A stretch of 64,000 nt of DNA. Source: Limnoperna fortunei. Its lineage: Eukaryota > Mollusca > Bivalvia > Mytilida > Modiolidae. The position numbers and the translations under genes were made by a program. A model generated the notes under the pieces. The model saw nothing but the letters and a program-made list of their open reading frames with translations. It was not told where the DNA came from and did not search any database. The stretch is from contig OX104115.1 of NCBI GenBank assembly GCA_944474755.1, forward strand, positions 59,462,648 through 59,526,647. Direction: 5' to 3'. Below are positions 24,090 through 34,226 of this stretch, in pieces. The first letter of the stretch is position 1, and every line of letters starts with the position of its first letter.

Positions 24090-24560
24090 GACCATGCATA
24101 GACCGTAGATGTTCTTACATACTTCTGAAATTTTACGATGGTAACTAGATTTATTCAAATCTTCTGGGTTGTACAGGTCATCTCTATTACCTTGCAGTTG
24201 TATCTTTTATATAAACTAAACGTTACCTCAGTATTTCAGCCGTAAATTTTGCATAGGTCTTACAAATGGACGTTATGGTGAACGTTGACAAAATGTATCC
24301 TATACATTACTGTTTTCTACATTTCAAATTTAACGACTATAATAGAAAAAAATATGGACTGACCTTTCATACCTTTCATCACGATAATTATTTGATTATA
24401 ATGATATCTTAAATTATGGGTCTGCATTTTCATAGCGCTGTAGTTGGTGATGTCGGTTTTTAATGAAGTGTTCAATGTTAATATCGTTCAGGTTGTTCTG
24501 GTCATCGCTATTACATCGTAATTGCATCTTAAAATTGATATACATTGTAACTTCATTTAC
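24090..24560 (-). repeat. Two diverged direct copies of a coding-like module
   Basis: The segments around 24156-24215 and 24482-24545 are homologous (TTGTACAGGTCATCTCTATT versus TTGTTCTGGTCATCGCTATT, each followed by AC(C/A)T(T/C)G(C/T)A(G/A)TTG). On the minus strand both read open for 38 or more codons: KIQLQGNRDDLYNPEDLNKS and KMQLRCNSDDQNNLNDINIE, the second continuing HFIKNRHHQLQRYENADP. It may be part of an old element or duplicated exons; not identified. Confidence 0.35.
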
Positions 24561-24939
24561 TAAAGGAGACCACATTTTTATCCTTAATTCTTACAGCTCA
24601 GGTGTTTTATTTTAGGTAGACGCATCAACAATGCCGTTCTAATACTGTGTTTTTTTAGTTTTTCGCTTCACATTGGTTAAATTTGATACGCCTTGTGATA
24701 ACAGTACAGATGACATATTACAATGTAGACATATTATATCAATGCCACTTATTGACAACAGGAAAGCTACACTTAAAGCTGATATTGATGTCACTCAAAT
24801 AAACAAAGTTAATTCTGTTGTTTATTGAAAATCGTAAAAACATAAATGCATGTACCGTCACACGGACATCATATCAATGCCAAATTGACAATGTCAACTG
24901 CTACGAAGTGTATAAAACGACGAGGTTAGGTTTAAGCTT

Positions 24940-25745
24940 GAGTCAAAATACTGCCATGCAAATGTTGGACGCTGCTACTCGAAATATATTCATCTCCCAT
25001 CGTATGGCAGGAGTATCCCAAAGAAATATTGCACGAACTGAAAAAGTAAGCCATAACCATTTCTCAGATGTGGATCAGATTCCAACAATATGGCTCAACC
25101 AATGACCGCCGAAGAAATGGGCGACCTCGCATAATAGCTCCTGGTCAAGATCGCTACTTTCAGGTCTTTAATCGAATCGTTGCCGCAACAGCCTCTGCAG
25201 TCGGAGTACCCGAGTGAGCAAAATCTACTCACAAACAGTACACAATTGCTTTCTACAATATGTGGCATTCGACAAAGAAGGCTGTATTTTTGAAGCAGAT
25301 TTGACACCGTTACACAGATGAGTCCGATGATACACTGGTGTAAAATAGGATTCAGCGACATGTCAAGTTTTCTGCTACGTAAACCAGCCAATAGGAGAAT
25401 CCGTTTATTAGGAACAGGAATTTATATTTCTCTTCCTTCTGTGTCCAGAAAGTGGATAGCTTCGGTGAAGGTTGCGTCACAATGTGTGATCTCTACTCCA
25501 GTGATCGTACATGTCCAGGGCAATTCAACGGCTTAAAGGTACAGAGTCGAAATTCTCTAATTTCACTTAATGCGCGTAATTAACCGACAAAAGGAGTTAG
25601 TCGGACAATACTATGCCTCACACAGCGCGCTTAACAAGGGACTATCTGTAGCAAAACAATACTATTGTGCTACTATAGCCTTCCTTATCACTTGATTTAA
25701 ATCCGATTAAAACCTTTTGGGACCAGTGACCGTGACCGTAACTAT
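24940..25745 (+). pseudogene. Tc1-like transposase relic (copy 1)
   Basis: Fragments in several + strand frames follow the order of a Tc1-type transposase. First MLDAATRNIFISHRMAGVSQ and RNIARTEKVSHN (helix-turn-helix part), then NDRRRNGRPRIIAPGQDRYF. Next GFSDMSSFLLRKPANRRIRL, holding the first catalytic Asp at about 25357, then SVSRKWIASVKVAS, VIVHVQGNSTA and LDLNPIKTFWDQ. In the last block the catalytic Glu of the usual NPIEHLWD is Lys. Frameshifts and stops are numerous, so it is dead. Confidence 0.75.
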
Positions 25746-25939
25746 TCTTAACTTTCAACAACTAACTTTATACTCCAATCTTTAAGACGTAGACTGAATT
25801 GTTTTTATTAAAACCATTGCAGTGGCAAAATTATAACTAAACTATAATTTAAACTAAAAGGATGCCGATTTCTTACTAATTAAATTTTGAAACCTCCAAT
25901 GGATCCAATTAATCCATCTATGTTCTTTCTTGATTAATT

Positions 25940-26022
25940 GTTTGGTTACTTCTTCCCGTCCTGAATATAGCTGAAAATGGCCCCCGTAACGTTAAATAAA
26001 CAATTAATAAATCAATCAACCT
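25940..26022 (+). mobile_element. Family 2 element, 3' end only
   Basis: CCCGTCCTGAATATAGCTGA followed by AAATGGCCCCCGTAACGTTA and a CAATTAATAAATCAATCAA tail matches the 3' end of the copy at 58870-59235. Confidence 0.6.
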
Positions 26023-26426
26023 AATTTAAAAATAAGATCGGTAATTTCAGCTGCTCTTCTGATACCAAGATACCTAGAGTTCAGAAATGAATAAAGCGTT
26101 GTATGGAATATTGGCAATGTTATCTCTGCTTGGACGGCAAAAATCATACACCAGGTTAACTTAAAATAAATGTTTCTTGTAATTCAATGTAGTAATCTGC
26201 CAATAAGTGTTGCAAAGGAAATGAATATACGCTACTCAATGTTAACTCAGCAACCTTACAGAAATACTTGTTCTTACATGTTTTCATCGACAGGTAGCCT
26301 AAAAATGAAAGTTATCATCTTTATTAGTTGCAAAACATGTAGCGACTACATCAATGTGTTCAAGAGCGTATTTTTTTATTCATACTCTTATACAAATTTC
26401 TAAATCTTTTCTGGGCCTGACAACAT

Positions 26427-27757
26427 ATACTCATTAAAAAAAGAAACGCAACATACTATGCGGAACACACTGAATTACGCATTGAGAAAACAGGGTCGAC
26501 TTTCAGGTGCAAATCATAGGTATTTTTTTTAACTCGAGCAATCGGTATAAAACCCCGCTATTTTTTTTCTTGACTGCGTTGGTCAAATATATAATTCTGG
26601 TAAAATTATATGCCAATGTTAGATGCTGCTACCCGGAATATCGCTATCGGTCGAATCGAGACCGGGGAATAACAATGCTGTTGCCAGAACGTACAATGTT
26701 CATCGTAGCACAATTTCCCGCCTTTGGAGACGCTACCAGCAACTTGGTACTACGACAGACCGACTATTATCAGGGCATTCGCATGATCGGGCGCAGGATG
26801 GTTACATTAGATTATCCATCTACGGAACAGGACTATTGCTGCAACAGAAACAGCTGTGTAAACGTCCCTGTGTTGCGCCGTATATCACCTCAGACAGTAC
26901 GCAATCGGTTACGCTCTCGTGGATTGCGGGCAAAAAGAATTTACTTCGAAGCAACACTGAGACGCCAACACGCCGAGCAAGGGTTAGATGGTGTACTACC
27001 GTTCGTGTTTGGAATTTACAGAACTGGAGAAGAGTTTGATTCAGCGATGAGTCATTTTTTCATATTGAAAATCAAGATGGTCGCATACGATTGTATAGGC
27101 GCCGAAATGAACGAACTGTGTCGTAGAAAGAGACAATTTTTGCGGAGACAGTGTTATGACCGCTATCTCTTACGCAAGGAACACACAGCTGATGCATATC
27201 CAAGTCAATCTTAATGCTGTTAGGTATAGAGACGAATTGACATTAAAAAAGAAATTTTTCAACACGACAATGCCCGACAACATACAGCAAGTGTAACAGT
27301 AGATTTGTTAGATCAACAGAATGTCAGTGTGATCCGTTGGCCTTCACGATGTCCAGATCTTAACCCAAATTGAACATATGTGGGGTGAACTGGATCGGCG
27401 CGTGTGCCAACGACAACCACCGTTGCAAAATCTGCAACAATTAGAACAGGCACTTCAGTATGGGTGGCAATTGATACCGCTTGTTCGTATTCAACGTTTA
27501 ATTGAATCCATGCCAAAAAGGGTAAGGGCTGTGTTACCAGCAAATGGTGGGCACAACAGATACTGACATTTTTGCGCGATTTATTGACAATATGCTACAA
27601 AATGTTATATTCCATGGTAAAAGAACTCATGAACAATAAGTGTAATAATTTTTTACATTTCTGTATCAATTATTTACATGATAAATTGTTAAAAGAATTT
27701 AGGAAGTGAAATTCCCATTTTTTGAATAATGCATTTCTTTTATGAGTGAGTATATAT
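26427..27757 (+). mobile_element. Tc1/mariner-type element with inverted ends (copy 2)
   Basis: The left end TATACTCATTAAAAAAAGAA, continuing ACGC, matches the right end read in reverse complement, TATACTCACTCATAAAAGAA, continuing ATGC. The ends are flanked by TA. The total of about 1.33 kb suits a Tc1-type transposon. It holds a broken transposase (next entry). A family 1 SINE begins about 10 bases after the right end. Confidence 0.8.
26623..27566 (+). pseudogene. Tc1-like transposase, DD34E, broken
   Basis: A frame of 138 codons carries NNNAVARTYNVHRSTISRLW, RRYQQLGTTTDRLLSGHSHD and RAQDGYIRLSIYG, the paired helix-turn-helix region. A stop then precedes FSDESFFHIENQDGRIRLYR, with the first catalytic Asp at 27046. 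About 14 codons appear missing near 27240. The second Asp is in HDNARQHTASVTVDLLDQQN (27266). A one-base insertion in the NPIEHMW motif (near 27369) precedes the catalytic Glu at 27372, giving 34 residues between the second Asp and Glu. The C-terminus LIESMPKRVRAVLPANGGHN ends RY-stop. All catalytic residues survive, but three lesions disrupt the frame. Confidence 0.85.
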
Positions 27758-27767
27758 ACAACATTTG

Positions 27768-27992
27768 TTTAATTGTTTGTTTGTTTGAATAATGTTTTAC
27801 GCCATGTTCTGCAATTTTTCAGCTATATCATGGCGTCAAGTTTTTAATGGGGGAGGGAGCGAAAGTACCCAGAGAAATCCCCCGACCTTTGTTACGAAAA
27901 CTGACAATCCTTTTTAATTAGGACCAAGTGATCAATAGTTTGATAATAACTATTAATTACTTAACCACTCTGCCACCGAGACCCCCAACAAT
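27768..27992 (-). mobile_element. Family 1 SINE, near full length, inverted
   Basis: Reverse complement of the whole unit: TTGTTTGTTTGAATAATGTT, TTCAGCTATATCATGGCGTC, TACCCAGAGAAATCCCCCGA, TGACAATCCTTTTTAATTAG, and the tRNA-like head read backwards as TTAACCACTCTGCCACCGAG. Confidence 0.75.
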
Positions 27993-28225
27993 TTTTGTAG
28001 ACCAATGTTTAAACTACAACACAATTGTCATGAATGATGGTCGTTTTTTTCTAAACAAACAGATGGCATATCAATAAATCAGAACTGTTTCGGCATTCAC
28101 ACGAGTCAGACGTTTTTCTGGTCATTGACGACAATAAAAAAATTATATAACAATGTTATCCGAAACCCACATTTGTTATATTAAATGTTAAATAGAATGT
28201 AGTTTTTGTAATTGTTTGAAATACA

Positions 28226-28356
28226 TTATTGTTTAAACTCTGAGTAGAATACTTTCGACTTCGCATATATCAAAGCGCTGTCTATAAGATTCCAAAGAAC
28301 AGACGAACCATACAGTCCGAAAATTACACAATCAGCATCCATCGTGTTGCTGAAAG
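28226..28356 (-). CDS. C-type lectin-like gene, last exon
   Basis: After AAGTTATTTTCAG the frame reads FSNTMDADCVIFGLYGSSVL, continues WNLIDSALIYAKSKVFYSEF and KQ, and stops. The incoming phase (one base from the previous exon) fits the donor of the exon at 29694. DADCV..., then W ten to twelve residues later, matches the C-terminal part of a C-type lectin domain, where a Cys, a W-N-D, a Cys and a final Cys are expected. Here only the first Cys is present: the positions of the last two hold Ser (LIDSAL, AKSK). No EPN or QPD calcium/sugar motif is visible. It probably encodes a cell-surface or secreted recognition-type fold with altered disulphides. Confidence 0.65.
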
Positions 28357-28799
28357 CTGAAAATAACTTGACTAGTTAGAAGTTAAAATATAAAATATTC
28401 CAATAAGTCATAAGATTTAATTGACAGAACAATGGCATTTTTGTCTATCATTTGAAGTCTTGGAAATTAAATTAGTGGTTAAAATTTGCAACGTCCTCTT
28501 ATTGTTTTAACTACCTGTATCTTTAGCCCCCACCCCGATAAATCTTAATTTGACTACCAGGCGCCTAACCGTGCCATCTGGATCGACATTAATTTATAAA
28601 GCGTTAAATATTCATTGCATTATTAGGAAAGACAAATAAGCGGAGTTTAACAACAACATCCTGGTCTTTGTGATCCTCTTTTCAAAATTAATTTACATTG
28701 ATAGGTATATATAATTTAACAGTGCTAAACAAAATATGAGAATCTAATATTGACAATATGTAGACATAAGGAAAATACTTGATTGTTCATAATAGGACC

Positions 28800-29140
28800 C
28801 TACTGGGAGGGTTCCAAATGCTCGACCGACAGAGCTGCCCAGCGCTGCTCCAAATGGCGAATGGGGAGACCCTTTCGTTCAGAATAATTGCGTCATAATA
28901 CGGAAAGCCCGACTGTGGACTATAGTTGTTGACTTGTTTGAAGAGTTAAAACAAAAAGAGTGGACTTATTGTAGCTGCTACTAAAGGCTAAATTCTTCTT
29001 CTCTACCCAATGTTTTATTCTTTTTTTTGTGGCAGGCTAATTTTGTACCTCATTGATTGTCCCTGTTAACCGTTATTTATTTTGTGTTAACTTTATTATC
29101 ATCCTGAACATAGCTGAAATACTGTTCGCCGAACTTAAGC
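28800..29140 (+). mobile_element. Family 2 dispersed element
   Basis: GCTGCTCCAAATGGCGAATG, GGGAGACCCTTTCGTTCAGA, ATAATACGGAAAGCCCGACT, GTGGACTATAGTTG, AAAGAGTGGACTTATTGTAG, CTGCTACTAAAGGCTAAATT and CCTGAACATAGCTGAAATAC, then TGTTCGCC, line up in order with the copy at 58870-59235. Confidence 0.75.
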
Positions 29141-29329
29141 AACTTGAGCGATACAAGCTCTGTTTTACGTGTTTATTCTTTTGTGAACGAGATTATGTTC
29201 ATAATGCTTATTTAGTAATATTTATTTGTCAAAGTACATCTATGGAAAACAACTTTGCTTTGTTTGGACACTGATGTCATCAAACGCGTGTCTGAACAAA
29301 TATGGCGATAGTACTAGATTTTTCACCAA

Positions 29330-29580
29330 AGATCTACATAAATTATTATCAATGTTACTGTACTGGGCACTGGGAAGGCTTCCACGACCAACAGAGGTTC
29401 TTCGCGCGTCTCCAGAGCCAGAGAGTAGAGGTCATTTGAATTACCGCAACTACCCAATTATTCTTACTGTTTTCGTTGCAATCAAACCTTTCCCATTCAA
29501 AAGTTATTGTTTGTTTACTTCTTTCCGTCCTGAATAATGCTGGGTGGACGACTAATAAATGAACAAAACAATCGACCAAT
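29330..29580 (+). mobile_element. Family 2-like 3' end with CAATCAAT tail
   Basis: TTCCGTCCTGAATAATGCTG, GGTGGACGACTAATAAATGA and ACAATCGACCAATCAATG match the family 2 terminus. The upstream part (CCACGACCAACAGAGGTTCT) is not found elsewhere in the window, so it may be a relative with a different body. Confidence 0.45.
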
Positions 29581-29693
29581 CAATGTTTACAATCTTAAAT
29601 TAAAGTCCTAGTTTGTCGCATTTTTATTAATGATATTCGCACAACAAGTGATTGTTTTAGGATTCAGCATAGATACAAAAATACTGTACTTAC

Positions 29694-29803
29694 TACTGCC
29701 AAATGACGGGTAAAAATCGTTATTTGAACCAATGAATTTAATACTTCCTTCCATATCCCTGTCATTGGCACCAGTCCAAAGACGACCGCCACTGTTTCTA
29801 ATT
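29694..29803 (-). CDS. C-type lectin domain exon (WTG motif)
   Basis: Between a 3' site TTTTAATTAG and a strong donor GGCAGTA|GTAAGT the frame reads IRNSGGRLWTGANDRDMEGS and then IKFIGSNNDFYPSFGS. LWTGANDRDMEG is the typical centre of a C-type lectin domain (usually WiGl.D...EG.f.W..G). It leaves in phase 1 and joins cleanly to the final exon at 28356. It enters in phase 2, which does not match the phase 1 donor of the 31413 exon. Either a small exon between 29.8 and 31.4 kb was missed, or the two exons belong to different genes. The usual EGxFxW Trp is Phe (IKFIG). Confidence 0.75.
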
Positions 29804-31334
29804 CTAATTAAAAGGTAATAATATTTTAACTAAAGATATGCACGGATCCATATACAATACAGACAAATAAGTTCCAGTCGCATCACGTTGGGTATGCTAT
29901 GACATTCCTATAACATGATAACGTAAATATAAGTGTGTTTTGCTCTTCAATTAGTATAATATAAAAAGTATCTAACTTGAATTTGGTGTCGGAGTTTAAT
30001 GTTAGAAATCTTACATATATTAGATATGCAGATTTTACTTTTAGCTTTATCGTTGCATTATTTTGATTTGTTGTTTTTGCTGTACACGAAACTAATACGA
30101 AAAATACTTTCATACAGAGAAAAATTCTTTCAATATTATTTACTGTTTAAAAATCATTTAATCATAATTTTGTTGAACTGTGGACTACATCAAATATTAG
30201 TTACAAATCATAGCTATAAATCGTAGTCATTCATGTCATAATCCGGTCACTACATATAAAATAAGGGAATTGATAATTTAAAAATAGGAAACGCTTTTTT
30301 CAGTTTAAAGTTTGAAATATATCTGTATAACACTGTGCACTAGTTTCTGTTGATTAATATTTAGAGGGATAAAACTAAATATAAAATTTTAACAGGAGCA
30401 AAATAACCATATCTTTCGGAACTACTGATCGTAATACGTGTCCACCACATGTTTAAGTTTCGTTAACTAGAGATATAAGAAAAAATAATTCTAGTAGAAA
30501 AGGATGTAAAACACGTAATTTTTAGATATTTTTATTTATTTTAAATACTCTATAGCTGAGCAAAGTTGTCTTTTCGTACAACCCAATGTAGTATTTTAGC
30601 CCCGCCCCCAGAGCGTGACAGATTGATGACTTAAAGATATACATGTATTCTTCCGCAAACAACAAGTGACTACGAATTGTCAATATTATTGATTACTAGC
30701 TAAATCTTGTTCATCTTATTTTTGTTTATAATATCCAATTTTAAATAAAAGGGTTGTTTTCAGTTGTTGGGTTAGATTGTTGAATATAGACGACCTTGGG
30801 TCGGTTTACGCTTAACATAAACCGCTTCCTTATATTTTAAATGGTAAAACAGTTGTGTCATATAGTTTTTGAATGTAATTTATGGTGTGCGGTATTTTAT
30901 AGATATCTTTGATTTCTTATCGGCATGCACAACAGACTTTGTACAAGTTTAATCCTGAGGTATATATTGTTGTGATAGGGTCATCCAAAGGTGGTAATAT
31001 AAACAATTAAAGATAAGAATTGAACCTTCCAATACACAGTTAGGTATAAGCAGGTTTCAGCAGATGCTAATCATCATTTGAAGTTTATCGTATCATTTTG
31101 AATTTCTGATTGAAACAAAGAAATTTTGTAAAGGGTTATAAAATGGATATTTCCGCAATCAAACCTAGGCAATTTTTACGTTTCAAAGTAATAACATTAC
31201 AAGGCTATTAGACAAGTCAAATAACCAACTAAATAAAAATAAGCTAAAAGGGAGTTTTATTTGTTATTAAATTGTTTTTGCACATGGAATAGTAACATTA
31301 ATGTTTTTCAAATCTTTTTCGATAATAACGTGGT

Positions 31335-31400
31335 CTCGTCCTGCAAATAGCTGAAATACTGTTCACTGGTGGAGGTTCAGAAACAATACAATAAATCTAA
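31335..31400 (+). mobile_element. Family 2 element, 3' end fragment
   Basis: GTCTCGTCCTGCAAATAGCT, then GAAATACTGTTCACTGG, matches the family 2 terminus. It lies just beside the lectin exon, in presumed intron. Confidence 0.5.
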
Positions 31401-31412
31401 AACTTTACTTAC

Positions 31413-31491
31413 GAAGTGTCATTCTTATTGACATTTGTTCAGCGTCGCTGGTAGGCTCCCATAATGTAGCACCAGAGGTCAAGCAATTTTG
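31413..31491 (-). CDS. C-type lectin domain exon (N-terminal half)
   Basis: A very good 3' site (TTCGCTGTTTTCTATTGCAG) and a strong donor (CTTC|GTAAGT) bound 79 bases reading QNCLTSGATLWEPTSDAEQM then SIRMTL. This fits the A..C...GA.L....S..E....... segment near the start of the domain. The preceding W..A piece and first cysteines would lie in an upstream exon that I could not place. A second 3' site further upstream (CACATATTTCAG) would add IGVTVTFIRCFLLQ in the same frame. Confidence 0.6.
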
Positions 31492-32557
31492 CTGCAATAG
31501 AAAACAGCGAATAAATGTGACTGTAACACCAATCTGAAATATGTGATAACAAGCAAGGGCATATGTGTCGTGCTTTAAACAATAAAACAATGGCATAAGT
31601 TTAATATAAATGAGCAATAATGGATTTTATCATTTGATGCATGAAATTGTATACGATTAGCGATAGGGAAGGTCTAAGAAATTGTCGAGACCTAATACAC
31701 TATTTTGTTTATCTTAAAGATAAATTTAAATAAAATAGATTAACTGAATGTTTGCTTATTGTCCAACGAGCACTATTACGAGAACAAGGTAACGCACAAT
31801 AAATCATGGGAAAGAGTCGGACCGAAGGAAATTTTTTTTTACTGCAACTAGAAATGCATTTAGTGTTTGAACCAAACATTTAGCTCTATGTAGGGGCTAC
31901 AGTTTTTGAAATCTACAACAAAGGTTTTTATCGTGCAAAATGTTCCGAACTCTCTTATCTCGTTAGCAACTATGGTCGGCGTCCATAATTTTTATAATTT
32001 CTATATTATGACATGAAAACTTCTAAGAAGACTTAACTGTACTTAGATAAACCCCATGCATTGAAACTAGAAACAGTAGATGCTTTATCACAGTTTTAAG
32101 CTTATGTTGATTTTTGTTCTTAATAATTTGTTTCTTCTATTTTCAAAACTTAAATGACAAGTCAATTATTGTTTATCGATATCATAAACTAAACTTAATT
32201 AACACAAATTAAAAAAAAAAACACCCTTAAAGTTTATTTTTATGTTTTCAAAACTTGAACTTTGTGACAGATTAGTCTGCAATGAGAAACAAAAAACTGT
32301 ATTTTAAACAAGAAAACAACATAAAATACTTATTACATGAACACCAAAAACAATTTCAGCGAACAAAGGTACTATTTGATCATTTGTGTCATCTTATAAA
32401 CAATTTTAATAGAACATTTATATACCTTTTGCACAATTTAGTTTATAACTGATTTAGAGCTGTTGTAGTCCAAAATCTTTTGCCGTTAAAATTATCTCTT
32501 CCCTGTTTACCCATTCGTCCAAACTATCGGTTCCTGTTCAGACTTTTAGTATTATGA

Positions 32558-32570
32558 CCCCCCCCCCCCC
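32558..32570 (+). repeat. Poly(C) tract
   Basis: Thirteen consecutive C, just upstream of a minisatellite. Confidence 0.8.
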
Positions 32571-32644
32571 ATACAGAGGGCTTCTCTATCCTTCTCTATC
32601 CATCTATGGACGTCCTCGGGAGCTCTGAGGATCCAGCACTGGGA

Positions 32645-32940
32645 AAGTATTTGAAATAGAACGGATCCTTATATCTACTTTCGCTTTTGTCCCCTACGTA
32701 TTTGCAATAGCATTAATCTAATATAAAATCTGGCTTTTGTTCCCCACGTATTAACCTTAGAATGGATCCTTATATCTACTTTTGGTTTGTCCCGTACATG
32801 TTATCAATAGAATGCATTCTTACACCAAGTTTGACTTTTGTCCCCTGCGAATGTTCAATATAATGGATCCTATATCAAGTTTGGCTTTGGTCTGGTCCCC
32901 TGCGTATTGCAACGCAATAGATCCTTATACCTAGTTTGTA
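32645..32940 (+). repeat. Minisatellite, unit about 52 bp, five to six copies
   Basis: Repeated pattern: AATAGAATGGATCCTTATAT, CTACTTTGGCTTTTGTCCCC, TACGTATT. Diverged copies begin near 32657, 32708, 32758, 32806, 32858 and 32912. Confidence 0.75.
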
Positions 32941-33059
32941 TTTTGAAAAAGACAGATTTTTGTAATTTGATATGGATGTAAAAGACGTACTTATATAAGT
33001 CTAACAACTTTATTGATTGTAAGTATCAGTTTTCATTAATAATTGATATCATGATTGAG

Positions 33060-33540
33060 TCCACAACAGAGAGAACAAGCCACGGCGTAAATGATAGACT
33101 ATGGAAAGGTAGACCACTTGCCAGACGTCACCATCTGATAAATCGATTCACTACTGCTACTAAAACTGCATGGCACACCAGCGACAAATTAATGCTGATA
33201 CAAGACGAAGCGATGGTATAACATCTGCCCAATCTTGAGACCATATATCATGCACCATTGTGCACGTGATCAAAAGAAGACATTCCAGCACGTGCGCATA
33301 CAGCATGCGCAACAATGGATCTCTTACAACACAATAATGTCAGTGTTATGGATTGGTTGGCTTTTAGTTCAGATCTACATGTAAACCCAATTAAGAATTG
33401 ATGTGGGCGAAGTTTACATATTTTTTAAGATTATGGGCATTCACTCCAAAGGCGATTCTAAATAGTCCGATAAACGTCATGCACCGAAGATGTGACTATG
33501 TGATAAGTGTTGGTGGTGAAAATACACGTTATTGACTGAA
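33060..33540 (+). pseudogene. Tc1-like transposase relic (copy 3), internally deleted
   Basis: Pieces in order: NDRLWKGRPLARRHHLINRF (the GRPR...Q region), DIPARAHTACATMDLLQHNN VSVMDW (the DNARPHTA region), VNPIKN-stop-CGR (the NPIEHLW region), then SVGGENTRY-stop, matching the ANGGHTRY end of the 26.6-kb copy. The central part with the first catalytic Asp is lost. As in copy 1, the catalytic Glu is Lys. Confidence 0.65.
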
Positions 33541-33762
33541 GTGTAATTTATGCACCAAAACGCTGTGATATTCTGTACTTCAAATATAAGAGGAAAAATC
33601 ATAACGTAGACAGCTTTTCATTTGTTATAATTCTGTGAAATAAATATATTAAGTTTTAATATCATTTTAAAATCATTGACTGTGAATTCGTAATCTTGCA
33701 CTACGTTCTAATATATGTTTATGCAGTGTTATTCAGTAATAGATAGTTATAAAAATACTTAC

Positions 33763-33927
33763 GATTTGTTTGTTCTGGCGAGACTGTTTCCGCAGGAGCA
33801 AGAGTTGGAACCAATTGTGTTGTCTGTAGTTCTGCGGAACGTAGCATCATCATTGTTTGTGACGACCGCATCATAATTCCAGTCACTATTATAATGGAAA
33901 ATAGCAATCCAAATCCACTGGAACGTG
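33763..33927 (-). CDS. Candidate exon with membrane segment and Thr/Pro stalk
   Basis: A donor AATC|GTAAGT and a weak 3' site (ATATAACTAG) bound 165 bases. In phase with the exon at 34181 it reads RSSGFGLLFSIIIVTGIMMR, SSQTMMMLRSAELQTTQLVP and TLAPAETVSPEQTN. This is a short hydrophobic segment followed by a Thr/Pro-rich stretch, as in a type II membrane anchor with stalk. Another frame (AVVTNNDDATFRRTTDNTIG) is also open, so the frame choice rests on phase. It leaves in phase 1 and does not join the 31413 exon directly. Confidence 0.4.
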
Positions 33928-34180
33928 CTAGTTATATACACAATTAGTTTCATTTAAAAGTAGTAACTATGCATTGTCGAATTAACAAGGTTTTTGTATT
34001 AGGCTTTTAAATTTCTGTAAACAAACTCTATTTATTTAGCCAATGCAAACTTTTAAGTCCTGTCTAAATGTTTAATATGGGTTATATGTATGTGTTTTTT
34101 ATAAGGCAATTTGTAGTTCCAACATAACTGCATAGTACACAAAAACTAATAACATGTAAACAAATTCTAAGCACGATTAC

Positions 34181-34226
34181 CTCCAATTTCATTTGGCATA
34201 AAACCAGTCTCTTGCTCTTGAGGCGA
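34181..34226 (-). CDS. Candidate small exon upstream of the lectin exons
   Basis: A strong 3' site (GTTTATCTTAACACAG) and a donor GGAG|GTAATC bound 46 bases reading SPQEQETGFMPNEIG. Its phase 1 exit fits the membrane-segment exon at 33927, completing an Ala codon. It would be cytoplasmic if the type II arrangement is right. Upstream exons are not identified; a GTAGGT donor near 35370 could mark an untranslated first exon. Confidence 0.35.

Noticed and set aside
26507..27214. 235-codon open frame, the longest here
   Set aside because: It is an out-of-frame reading of the Tc1-like transposase region; the true transposase frame is the overlapping one with the helix-turn-helix motifs.
32480..32560. 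Minus-strand block reading SEQEPIVWTNG before a GGGTAAAC donor, considered as a lectin exon
   Set aside because: The phase from the preceding candidate exon gives a stop and the 3' site is weak; too short to judge.
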